Virus record (IMG/VR): IMGVR_UViG_3300017788_000076
Span: 1-37,022 of that record
From: a virus
Length of the DNA: 37,022 nt
Reading direction: 5' to 3' (one strand)
The first letter of the stretch is position 1. Each line of letters begins with the position of its first letter. The translations under genes were made by a program, and so were the position numbers. Shown piece by piece: positions 31,041 through 37,022 of the stretch. The notes below the pieces were generated by a model, which was not told the DNA's origin, searched no databases, and saw only the letters and a list, made by a program, of their open reading frames with translations.

Positions 31041-31177
31041 CCCTTGGTCCCCTCTTTTACAAATTTGACCCCACGATAGGTCTCATTGTATTGTTGAGGT
31101 TGTTGTTGCATTTGCTGTTGATATGCGATACGCTTTTGAGTATCGTATTCAATGCCACGGTATACTGCTTTTGACAT
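31037..31177 (-). CDS. DUF4278-like small protein, copy 1 (46 aa)
   Basis: ATG at 31177 with AAGGAG eight bases upstream. MSKAVYRGIEYDTQKRIAYQ and later ETYRGVKFVKEG give two YRGxx(Y/F) motifs separated by a Gln-rich stretch (QQQMQQQPQQ). The same motif recurs in the next gene. It is probably of cyanobacterial origin. Function unknown. Confidence 0.7.
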   Translation of the reverse strand: MSKAVYRGIEYDTQKRIAYQQQMQQQPQQYNETYRGVKFVKEGTKG

Positions 31178-31194
31178 TAGGTTTCTCCTTAGTT

Positions 31195-31290
31195 GTTCAG
31201 GTTAAAGAGCGTTCCTTCAGTCGGCGTTTGCGTTCGCTATTTGCGAATAGCGAATGAACGTTCCGTTCCGCGTCGGCTTACTTCCGTCCT
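31195..31290. repeat. GC-rich non-coding block with a perfect 9-bp stem-loop
   Basis: TTCGCTATT-TGCG-AATAGCGAA (31233-31254) is a perfect 9-bp stem with a 4-base loop. It is flanked by short repeats (GTTCC several times, GTCGGC twice). The block is clearly richer in G+C than its surroundings. There is no T run, so it is not a standard terminator. No ORF is seen in it. It separates the signal-peptide gene from the DUF4278-like genes. Confidence 0.6.
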
Positions 31291-31297
31291 ATTCAGT

Positions 31298-31501
31298 TTA
31301 GCATCTTGTCACAACATCCTTTCGGAGTTCTAATAGCAATCGGTCTTCTCTTCTTTGGTCTACTACATCGTCGTTTTTAACGATGTCCATTAGTTCCCAC
31401 GCTACATCACAACTTATTGTGACTGGAAATACAGTCTTAGGTTGTGGTGAGGCAAAAGAAAGAAGTGGAACCCATGCTAAAAGCAAGATTGCTTTTGTCA
31501 T
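31298..31501 (-). CDS. Small exported protein with signal peptide (67 aa)
   Basis: The N-terminus MTKAILLLAWVPLLSFASPQ is a classical signal peptide (Lys, hydrophobic core, ASP-type cleavage near residue 18). The mature ~49 residues (TISCDVAWELMDIVKNDDVV, EDRLLLELRKDVVTRC) are helical with two Cys that could form a disulphide. Expected in the periplasm or thylakoid lumen. Family and role unknown. It is the first gene after the TTGACT-18-TATAAT promoter, so probably expressed early. Confidence 0.68.
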   Translation of the reverse strand: MTKAILLLAWVPLLSFASPQPKTVFPVTISCDVAWELMDIVKNDDVVDQRREDRLLLELRKDVVTRC

Positions 31502-31521
31502 AGGATGAACGTTAGAGGAAT

Positions 31522-31551
31522 ATTATACCTCTATCCATCTTATATAGTCAA
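31522..31551 (-). promoter_or_regulatory. Sigma70-like early promoter TTGACT-18-TATAAT
   Basis: TTGACT (31551-31546), 18-base spacer, perfect TATAAT (31527-31522), about 20 bases before the signal-peptide gene. It should drive the small-gene run down to the terminator at 30571. Confidence 0.7.
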
Positions 31552-31575
31552 GTATGTGTGTATTTCCTGATACAA

Positions 31576-32025
31576 TTATTTGTCACGCCAAACAATTTCT
31601 GGGTATGCTTGTTCAACTACACTTCTAGTAATACGATACTTATTCTGTAACTCTTTATCTTTTACTAGAGAAACAATGTCTGCTTCATCAGCATGAAGTG
31701 CTTCAAGAAGTTGAACAAACATTTGTTCACGCTTCATTTGTGAGATCTTGTCGTTGCCACCCTTAACAAAGTTATAAAGCATCCTCCATTCATGAACCAA
31801 CCTTGTATGTCCTGGGGTTCCTGCTGGTGCTTCATTCTTCTTATAAGGAACTTCACCTGGTGGAAGAGCACTTTCGATACCCTTATCAAAGTTCCAAATC
31901 AAAAGTGCTTTGATATGATCACTTCTGTGTTCTTGTAGGATTTCAACCTTTCGTTCTACAGTTTTACCACCATGGGCAGCTTTCAAAACCTCAGAAACTA
32001 AGGGGTTATTTGGTAGTTTTGTCAT
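31576..32025 (-). CDS. Conserved-looking cyanophage protein (149 aa), possibly DUF6433
   Basis: MTKLPNNPLVSEVLKAAHGG, then RKVEILQEHRSDHIKALLIW, a Pro-rich PPGEVPYKKNEAPAGTPGH, RMLYNFVKGGNDKISQMKRE and LLEALHADEADIVSLVKDKEL. This looks like a helical family of T4-like phages that I remember as DUF6433; the name should be verified. Soluble, no catalytic motif visible. It lies two bases after a membrane-protein gene on the same strand and before the promoter at 31522. Confidence 0.7.
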   Translation of the reverse strand: MTKLPNNPLVSEVLKAAHGGKTVERKVEILQEHRSDHIKALLIWNFDKGIESALPPGEVPYKKNEAPAGTPGHTRLVHEWRMLYNFVKGGNDKISQMKREQMFVQLLEALHADEADIVSLVKDKELQNKYRITRSVVEQAYPEIVWRDK

Positions 32026-32027
32026 AG

Positions 32028-32246
32028 TTAATCGTCAAATTCATCTAAGTGTTCTACATTACCTTCAAACCTGAAAGCAATAATTTCGTCTGGAAGTTGA
32101 TTGCCATTGGCATCAAACATTTCAGGATGTGAATACTGTGGTGTGACATCTTGTAAAAATTGTCTAACCAAATATCCAACAACAAGTCCTAAACCCAATG
32201 TCAACAGGCAACATAAAGTTGCTAAACAAATAACAGCTGCTAACAT
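32028..32246 (-). CDS. Small membrane protein (72 aa)
   Basis: MLAAVICLATLCCLLTLGLG continues into LVVGYLVRQFL, giving one N-terminal membrane helix (residues 3-28) followed by an acidic cytoplasmic or lumenal tail (PEMFDANGNQLPDEII, FEGNVEHLDEFDD). An AGGAG lies eight bases before the ATG. No family recognised. AATAAATA at 32385-32392 lies 139 bases upstream and could be a distant late promoter. Confidence 0.65.
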   Translation of the reverse strand: MLAAVICLATLCCLLTLGLGLVVGYLVRQFLQDVTPQYSHPEMFDANGNQLPDEIIAFRFEGNVEHLDEFDD

Positions 32247-32262
32247 TTTTGTTCTCCTGGGA

Positions 32263-32403
32263 TTACCGTTCTCTTATCTCTAAGCAAATGGTAAATTCCT
32301 TATTAGTAAAAGGAAGAAACCACTTTCCAAATCTTATGATTTTTACTTTTGGTTTCTTGCTCCTAAGTAGAAGTTCTACACCTTTATTTATTGCGTGTGT
32401 CAA
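32263..32403 (-). CDS. Possible small basic protein with TTG start, coupled to glutaredoxin (46 aa)
   Basis: A frame of 46 codons opens at TTG 32403, which overlaps the glutaredoxin TGA (TTGA junction), and ends at TAA 32263. The product would be basic: THAINKGVELLLRSKKPK followed by FGKWFLPFTNKEFTICLEI. It fills the otherwise empty 150 bases between two genes of the same strand, and the following gene's ribosome site comes right after. There is no Shine-Dalgarno, so it relies on coupling. It may be real or a chance open frame. Confidence 0.42.
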   Translation of the reverse strand: MTHAINKGVELLLRSKKPKVKIIRFGKWFLPFTNKEFTICLEIRER

Positions 32404-32636
32404 ATTAGTTTCTGTTCTTTCAAGTATTTTGCCGTATCAGTGCATCCACCGATATGCTTATCATCTAATATTACCTGAGGAAATGTAGATCCTTCCCCAA
32501 ATTCTGCATAGAATTGTTCCCTGGTAAAGTCTTTACCATAGACATACTCGGCGTATTCAATTGCTCCGTGATACAATAGGACTTTTACCTTCTCACAATA
32601 TGGACAATCTGCCTTTGAATAGACTACTGCTTTCAT
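32400..32636 (-). CDS. Glutaredoxin (78 aa)
   Basis: The active site CPYC is at residues 11-14 (SKADCPYCEKVK), with the cis-Pro loop STFPQVIL and the GGCTD of the glutathione site (here HIGGCTDTAKYL). Length is normal for a class I glutaredoxin. It reduces disulphides with glutathione and can supply electrons to ribonucleotide reductase, so it fits early nucleotide synthesis. The gene lies between a 91-aa unknown gene (one base apart) and the TTG-start small ORF. Confidence 0.92.
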   Translation of the reverse strand: MKAVVYSKADCPYCEKVKVLLYHGAIEYAEYVYGKDFTREQFYAEFGEGSTFPQVILDDKHIGGCTDTAKYLKEQKLI

Positions 32637-32637
32637 T

Positions 32638-32913
32638 TTAGTTTATAGTAACTGGCATTGAGGCTCCTTCCTCAATACTATATATTTTTCTATCTACAAT
32701 TTTATAAGTTCCTGGTGGTAATCCAATCTGTCCAGGAAGTTGTTTATCAGTTGTTGAAGAAACTGTAATGACTTGATCCATAATGAACTTCTGTTTTCGA
32801 TAAGTCCTTTTATCTTTATCAAATGAAACTAGCATCATAGCATCGATTTCATCACCGCAGTGTGCAATAACTCGACCAGTTCTAGTTTCTGTGACTACCC
32901 AATAATCGTACAT
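32638..32913 (-). CDS. Hypothetical protein (91 aa)
   Basis: MYDYWVVTETRTGRVIAHCG, then DAMMLVSFDKDKRTYRKQKF, MDQVITVSS and LPGQIGLPPGTYKIVDRK. It is mostly beta, soluble and of unknown family. Its ATG follows directly on the T run of the psbA terminator (CCCCTTTTTTATG), so there is no normal ribosome binding site. The early promoter at 32939-32967 would give a leader of only about 20 bases. It may be translated without a Shine-Dalgarno or from low-level read-through. Confidence 0.65.
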   Translation of the reverse strand: MYDYWVVTETRTGRVIAHCGDEIDAMMLVSFDKDKRTYRKQKFIMDQVITVSSTTDKQLPGQIGLPPGTYKIVDRKIYSIEEGASMPVTIN

Positions 32914-32938
32914 AAAAAAGGGGTTCTTATCGAACCCC
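32914..32938 (-). terminator. Rho-independent terminator of psbA
   Basis: Leftward, GGGGTTC and GAACCCC form a perfect 7-bp stem around a 5-base loop, followed by six T, then immediately the ATG of the next gene. Confidence 0.88.
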
Positions 32939-32967
32939 AGTATAACATTTGTTTATGTTCTTGTCAA
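32939..32967 (-). promoter_or_regulatory. Sigma70-like early promoter TTGACA-17-TATACT
   Basis: The -35 TTGACA (32967-32962) contains the psbA TGA stop. The -10 TATACT (32944-32939) abuts the terminator stem. Transcripts begun here would start inside the ascending arm of the hairpin and so would lack it, while psbA read-through would form it. Confidence 0.65.
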
Positions 32968-34043
32968 CCAATGGCAGGTGCAGTCAGTGCAACAGGAGTT
33001 GCATCCGCAGCAGCAAGATCTAGAGGAAAGTTGTGTGCATTACGTTCATGCATTACTTCCATGCCAAGACCACCACGATTTAGAATATCAGCCCAAGTGT
33101 TAATCACATGACCCTGACTATCTTGGATAGACTGGTTGAAGTTGAAACCATTCAGGTTGAATGCCATGGTGCTAACACCAAGAGCAGTGAACCAAATGCC
33201 TACAACTGGCCAAGCAGCTAAGAAGAAGTGCAGTGAACGAGAGTTATTAAAGGAAGCATATTGGAAAATAAGGCGTCCAAAATAACCGTGAGCAGCAACG
33301 ATGTTATAGGTCTCTTCTTCTTGACCGAACTTGTAACCATAGTTCTGACTTTCGTTCTCAGTGGTTTCACGAACAAGCGATGAGGTTACCAACGAACCGT
33401 GCATTGCACTGAACAGAGAACCACCAAACACACCAGCAACTCCAAGCATGTGGAAAGGATGCATCAGAATGTTATGCTCTGCCTGGAATACAAGCATGTA
33501 GTTGAACGTACCAGAGATACCCAGAGGCATCGCATCAGAGAACGAACCTTGACCGAATGGATAGACCAAGAACACTGCAGAAGCAGCAGCAACAGGTGCT
33601 GAATATGCAACACAGATCCAAGGACGCATACCAAGACGGTAAGAAAGTTCCCACTCACGACCCATATAGGCATAGATGCCGATCAAGAAGTGGAAAACAA
33701 TCAGTTGAAAGGGACCACCGTTATAAAGCCATTCATCTAGACTTGCTGCTTCCCAGATAGGATAGAAGTGAAGTCCGATAGCGTTAGACGATGGAACAAC
33801 AGCACCAGAAATGATGTTGTTTCCGTACATGAGTGAACCTGCAACTGGTTCACGAATACCGTCGATATCGACGGGAGGAGCAGCGATGAAAGCAACGATA
33901 AAGCAGATAGTTGCTGCGAGAAGGGTAGGAATCATTAGCGTTCCGAACCAACCAACATACAAACGATTGTCAGTTGAGGTTACCCATTCACAGAACTCTT
34001 GCCAAGTATTGCTTCCACGCTGCTGAGCGATGGATGCAGTCAT
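32964..34043 (-). CDS. psbA: Photosystem II reaction-centre protein D1 (359 aa)
   Basis: Full-length cyanobacterial-type D1. Counting residues gives E130 (the high-light type; low-light D1 has Gln), Tyr161 (TyrZ), D170, E189, H190, H198, H215, S264, H332, E333, H337, D342 and A344, so all manganese, pheophytin, chlorophyll and quinone-site residues are present. The nine residues after A344 ([13 protein letters not shown] region) would be removed by the CtpA protease. Five membrane helices are evident. During infection the phage copy replaces damaged host D1 and keeps electron transport going. It has an early and a late promoter upstream, a 5' stem-loop, and its own terminator. Confidence 0.98.
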   Translation of the reverse strand: MTASIAQQRGSNTWQEFCEWVTSTDNRLYVGWFGTLMIPTLLAATICFIVAFIAAPPVDIDGIREPVAGSLMYGNNIISGAVVPSSNAIGLHFYPIWEAASLDEWLYNGGPFQLIVFHFLIGIYAYMGREWELSYRLGMRPWICVAYSAPVAAASAVFLVYPFGQGSFSDAMPLGISGTFNYMLVFQAEHNILMHPFHMLGVAGVFGGSLFSAMHGSLVTSSLVRETTENESQNYGYKFGQEEETYNIVAAHGYFGRLIFQYASFNNSRSLHFFLAAWPVVGIWFTALGVSTMAFNLNGFNFNQSIQDSQGHVINTWADILNRGGLGMEVMHERNAHNFPLDLAAADATPVALTAPAIG

Positions 34044-34078
34044 TTAATACTCCGAGTAATTGTGGGATTAATTATGTT

Positions 34079-34098
34079 AAGAAATGTTTCCATTTCTT
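34079..34098 (-). promoter_or_regulatory. psbA leader stem-loop with GAAA tetraloop
   Basis: Leftward, AAGAAATG-GAAA-CATTTCTT is a perfect 8-bp stem closed by a GNRA loop. It lies at or within a few bases of the predicted 5' ends of psbA mRNA and about 35 bases before the ATG, a place where hairpins often stabilise mRNA. Confidence 0.65.
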
Positions 34099-34103
34099 CA
34101 CAT

Positions 34104-34111
34104 TATTTATC
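34104..34111 (-). promoter_or_regulatory. psbA late promoter (GATAAATA)
   Basis: GATAAATA, one base off the late consensus, 60 bases before the psbA ATG. It shares three bases with the early -10 box at 34109-34114. Confidence 0.65.
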
Positions 34112-34137
34112 ATATATCAAAATTCTCTAACAGTCAA
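34109..34137 (-). promoter_or_regulatory. psbA early promoter, sigma70-like TTGACT-17-TATGAT
   Basis: TTGACT (34137-34132), 17-base spacer, TATGAT (34114-34109), with a start expected near 34102. It overlaps the late promoter, so psbA can be read early and late. Confidence 0.65.
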
Positions 34138-34141
34138 TACG

Positions 34142-34149
34142 TATAAATA
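34142..34149 (+). promoter_or_regulatory. Orphan late-promoter match (TATAAATA) pointing rightward
   Basis: A perfect TATAAATA on the plus strand, but no plus-strand gene follows. It would run antisense into the glycosyltransferase-like gene that ends at 34151. It may be a chance match. Confidence 0.35.
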
Positions 34150-34150
34150 C

Positions 34151-36070
34151 TCATCCTTTCATTCCTTTGAGTTTTTCGATCCGTTCTGCATCAATTCTTT
34201 TTAAATGAGATGGTTTGTGATCAGACCATATAGCATCGTTGACAGTTAATGTCGTTTCAGACCATAATCTTTTTTGTCTAGCAAGACTATTGATAGTTGG
34301 TGATGTACTTGTATAAGTGTTTCTTTCATTTTCATTTGCAAAAATATTATTCCAATCCATCATTGTTATGTGCTCATGCTTAGCATGAATTTTAGGATTT
34401 AAGTTAGTATACTGTTGAAGTTCTTTTAAAAATTCGTTTCTTCTTTTCCACTGAGAAGTATCTCCTCTTTTCGGATGTTTTCCTTTCCTATTCTTATTTT
34501 TAAGATCAAATTTTAAATCAACTCCAGCTACCTTAGTTGATGGTGGTTTATTGATTACACGAGTTACTTCCATTCCCGAGAATTGTCTAGCTGCATCAAA
34601 AGAATGTTGATCTCTATTGGATCCTACTAACGACCATTCCCACCAAAGATCACAAAATTTATTAAAAATTTTATCTGACTTGATTGTTCTCCAAAGCATC
34701 GTACAGCATGGACTAATATATTGCTTGAAATTATATCCAGATTCTGCTAATTTTTTTGTCAGTTCTACTCCTTGTTCATATGAAAAAAATGAACATAAAA
34801 ATCCTTCTAACATTTCATCGTAATAATTAAACTCATAGCAATGCTCTAATGTAGTTACTCCTTTTGTAGGAAATACTTTTCTTGAGTATTCAACAAATTC
34901 TTTTGTTTGAATGTAACAAGCGTCTATCCATACAGTATTGTCACCTGGATTGAATAGTTTATGTGGATTAATTTTTGGAAACGCAGATAATCTTCTAGGG
35001 CACTCTATATTACAATAGTCTCTAACATCAATATATTCCCACGGTCCTTTTGTAGTATCAATTGTACCATCATGAAACATAACATATCTTACATTTGGAT
35101 CGTAGTAATTCTCTTCTGGAATGTTATCATAATTATTTGTAATACAACTATAAATGATGAACGGTTTATCATCAAACTTTTTCAGTAATTTTTGATGCCT
35201 TTTATATGTTATCTCCTTATATTTTGTTGATGGTATATCACTGAATATTTTATGATTGATCATCTGATTGTAAATATCTCCATATCCAAGCGTTTTCAAA
35301 TATAACAAACGAGATAAATCAATTTTTGTTTTACAATCTATTTTCGATGAAATTGAAAGTCTTTCAAGAAATGCTTTCCAATTCAATTCGTTTTTCCCAT
35401 CAGAATAATTACCAGATCCACCTAGTAAATTATTCCACCAACCCTTATAAAAAGTAAATTTAGATATTGTTTTTGCTGGATGTTCTCTATTGTAATCTAT
35501 ATTTGATAACTTTAACGAAACAGAACCAGATAATTGATCTCTAGGATTGCATTTATCATATAGTTTCCACCAAAGAGTTGACCATTTGATTATATCTTCA
35601 GTTGGGGTTCTCCATAGAATACATGCAAAAATTGTTTCATGATTTAAAAAATCATATTGAAGTTTTTCTAGATCTTTTGTTTGATTAATTATTTTATCTT
35701 CCTTAACCCAAGATCTAATGTAATATTCTAAACACTCTTCAAAATAATTATGTTGCTCAGGATGCTCTAAAATAAAAAGTTTTTTATTTTTTAAAATTTT
35801 TTCAGATAAATTAAAAAATTGTTGATTATTGATCAAATGCAGACGAGAAGCATCAACATAAACGCAAGGTTCATCAAAATATTCATGGAACATAATCTTA
35901 GGATGCCTTGATAATACAACAGGATCCTCGTGTTTGTATTTGATGTCTCTCAATTCCCAAGGAGATTTTGGTTCAACAGTTCCATCATGAAAACAGATAT
36001 ATTGATGTCCAAGATCTTCGATCTCAGGAAGTTCACAATAGTTATTTGTAATAGAGGTATAAATGATCAT
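34151..36070 (-). CDS. Two-domain DUF616-like glycosyltransferase candidate (639 aa)
   Basis: Two related domains follow one another. Domain 1 (1 to about 295) starts MIIYTSITNNYCELPE and has YICFHDGTVEPKSPWELRD, LSRHPKIMFHEYF and CVYVDASRLH. Domain 2 (about 302-530) has FIIYSCITNNYDNIPEENYY, YVMFHDGTIDTTKGPWEYID, CPRRLSAFPKINPHKLF, TVWIDACYIQTKEFV and SNRDQHSFDAARQFSGM. The pattern (YTxITNxYDxxP, FxDG, PRRxSxxPKxxPH, xWIDG) is what I remember of DUF616 (TOD1/MUCI70-like), a GT-A-like glycosyltransferase family. The last ~110 residues are basic. It forms an ATGA junction with its upstream paralogue. Donor and acceptor are unknown. Confidence 0.68.
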   Translation of the reverse strand: MIIYTSITNNYCELPEIEDLGHQYICFHDGTVEPKSPWELRDIKYKHEDPVVLSRHPKIMFHEYFDEPCVYVDASRLHLINNQQFFNLSEKILKNKKLFILEHPEQHNYFEECLEYYIRSWVKEDKIINQTKDLEKLQYDFLNHETIFACILWRTPTEDIIKWSTLWWKLYDKCNPRDQLSGSVSLKLSNIDYNREHPAKTISKFTFYKGWWNNLLGGSGNYSDGKNELNWKAFLERLSISSKIDCKTKIDLSRLLYLKTLGYGDIYNQMINHKIFSDIPSTKYKEITYKRHQKLLKKFDDKPFIIYSCITNNYDNIPEENYYDPNVRYVMFHDGTIDTTKGPWEYIDVRDYCNIECPRRLSAFPKINPHKLFNPGDNTVWIDACYIQTKEFVEYSRKVFPTKGVTTLEHCYEFNYYDEMLEGFLCSFFSYEQGVELTKKLAESGYNFKQYISPCCTMLWRTIKSDKIFNKFCDLWWEWSLVGSNRDQHSFDAARQFSGMEVTRVINKPPSTKVAGVDLKFDLKNKNRKGKHPKRGDTSQWKRRNEFLKELQQYTNLNPKIHAKHEHITMMDWNNIFANENERNTYTSTSPTINSLARQKRLWSETTLTVNDAIWSDHKPSHLKRIDAERIEKLKGMKG

Positions 36071-37022
36071 TGTATTCCGTAAACTCCCATATAAAATCCA
36101 TGATCGGTATAGTTAGTATATATTTTAGTACTTAGACCAACAATTTTACTAAGCTCATATAAGAATTCATCTTTTCTTTCATGCTGCTTTTTGTCTCCAT
36201 ATTGAGGATGCATTCCACGTCTACCTTTTTTATTGAAAAACCCTAAAGGAACTCCACTATCGTTTCTATTTTCAAATACTGAAGGGTTACATTCACTAAA
36301 TTGTAAAGCAGCATCAAATGAAATTTGATCTCTATTAGGACCAATTAGAGAATACTTATACCAGAGTTCATTAAATTTAATTGTTTCATCATTAATAGTT
36401 CTCCATACAATTGTTCCTAAAGGACTAGAATATTTTCTAAAATCATATCCGTCTTCTTTCAATTTCTTTGATAATTCTAATGCATCATCGTATGTAAAGA
36501 ATGCACATAGAAATCCTTCAAGCATTTCGTCATAGTAAGAAAATTTAGATGCATGTCTCAACATTGTAAATGGAAAACACCGTAGACTATTTTCTACAAA
36601 TTCTCTAGTGTGAACATAGCAACCATCAATCCATACAGTATGAGTTCCTTTTGGAAAGAATAAATGAGGATTTGCTTTTGGATAAAAAGATAATCTTCTT
36701 GGGCATTTTATATCACAATATTTTCTAATATCGATATATTCCCACGGACCTTTTGTAGTATCAATTGTTCCGTCGTGAAAACAAACATATCTAACATTTA
36801 TATCATAATAATTTTCATCTGGAAATACATCATATCCATTGGTAATACAGGTAAATATCACTAACTGCTTTTTTTCAATAGGATTTACCTCAGATACGAA
36901 TATTCTATATCTGTTAAGTTCTGATTGATCTAATATTTTTTCTGATCTGATTTTAAGTTTGGAAGATACTCCAAATATCCTACAAAGATTTTTCTTAAAA
37001 CTGTTAAATTCAAAAATTTTTG
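36067..37022 (-). CDS. DUF616-like glycosyltransferase candidate, 5' end outside window
   Basis: The frame is open from the TGA at 36067 to the right edge (318 codons). A GTG at 36861 could serve as a start, but the frame continues upstream without a stop and reads FKKNLCRIFGVSSKLKIRSE before VIFTCITNGYD. That resembles the linker before domain 2 of the neighbour (FLERLSISSKID), so the gene is probably also two-domain. The visible domain has VRYVCFHDGTIDTTKGPWEY, CPRRLSFYPKANPHLFF, HTVWIDGCYVHTREFV and PNRDQISFDAALQFSE, then a basic end with RRGMHPQYGD. Its DNA is very similar to the domain 2 region of the neighbour. Function as for the neighbour. Confidence 0.68.
   Translation of the reverse strand, partial: KIFEFNSFKKNLCRIFGVSSKLKIRSEKILDQSELNRYRIFVSEVNPIEKKQLVIFTCITNGYDVFPDENYYDINVRYVCFHDGTIDTTKGPWEYIDIRKYCDIKCPRRLSFYPKANPHLFFPKGTHTVWIDGCYVHTREFVENSLRCFPFTMLRHASKFSYYDEMLEGFLCAFFTYDDALELSKKLKEDGYDFRKYSSPLGTIVWRTINDETIKFNELWYKYSLIGPNRDQISFDAALQFSECNPSVFENRNDSGVPLGFFNKKGRRGMHPQYGDKKQHERKDEFLYELSKIVGLSTKIYTNYTDHGFYMGVYGIQ

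Noticed and set aside
33811-34026. Plus-strand open frames opposite psbA
   Set aside because: psbA is unmistakable on the minus strand; the opposite frames are by-products of its codon use.
36067-36861. GTG start at 36861 for the last gene
   Set aside because: The frame stays open to the window edge, and the extra residues resemble the linker before domain 2 of the neighbouring paralogue, so the gene is treated as cut by the window.
1-37022. CRISPR arrays, insertion sequences, integrase or attachment sites
   Set aside because: No spaced direct-repeat array, transposase, integrase or tRNA-flanking duplication was seen.

Overview
The window comes from a T4-like cyanophage (a cyanomyovirus of the Kyanoviridae type). 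It combines T4 baseplate and replication genes (homologues of gp26, gp27, gp5, gp54, gp4, gp48, gp53, gp32, gp59 and gp33) with cyanobacterial auxiliary genes (psbA, a CP12-like gene, small DUF1825 and DUF4278 proteins), plus phoH, thyX and a glutaredoxin. The sequence is AT-rich by eye, genes overlap by a few bases, and no stretch longer than 300 bases lacks a gene. The host is presumably marine Synechococcus or Prochlorococcus. The sequence alone does not say which.

Layout. 1-7687: tail-fibre and virion structural genes, each behind a T4-type late promoter (TATAAATA, GATAAATA or TCTAAATA). 7720-8208: two tRNA genes (Leu-UAA, Ile-UAU) and two small genes, read leftward from a sigma70-like promoter. 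8255-17095: the baseplate hub/tape-measure operon, read leftward. It runs gp26 with a likely -1 frameshift extension, two large tape-measure-region proteins (one with a lysozyme-like segment), gp27, a CP12-like protein, gp5 with an OB fold, a separate needle-like protein and a fibre-like protein. 17120-21024: gp54 (leftward) diverging from gp4, an unknown gene, gp48 and gp53 (rightward). 21103-30538: a long leftward block of replication, recombination and late-transcription genes (thyX, phoH, a PD-(D/E)XK nuclease, gp33, gp59, gp32). Interleaved with it are two radical SAM enzymes and two carbamoyltransferase-family proteins. 30607-32913: a run of small, overlapping, mostly unknown genes with early promoters. 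32964-34043: psbA. 34151 to the right edge: two large DUF616-like glycosyltransferase candidates built from tandem domains, the second cut by the window end.

How it fits together. Sigma70-like TTGAC(A/T)-17/18-TATAAT-type promoters precede gp32, the thyX block, the small-gene blocks and psbA. TATAAATA-type late promoters precede virion genes and psbA. gp33 from this window would serve the late set. psbA carries both promoter types, overlapping by three bases. Three of the early -35 boxes use the TGA stop codon of the upstream gene, and hairpins or terminators are packed into or next to these promoters.

The least explained part is the radical SAM/carbamoyltransferase set embedded in the thyX-phoH-gp33-gp59 block, together with the tandem DUF616 proteins. 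I read these as a candidate small-molecule, glycan or nucleotide modification system of unknown substrate. Family assignments are made from remembered motifs, without any database search.
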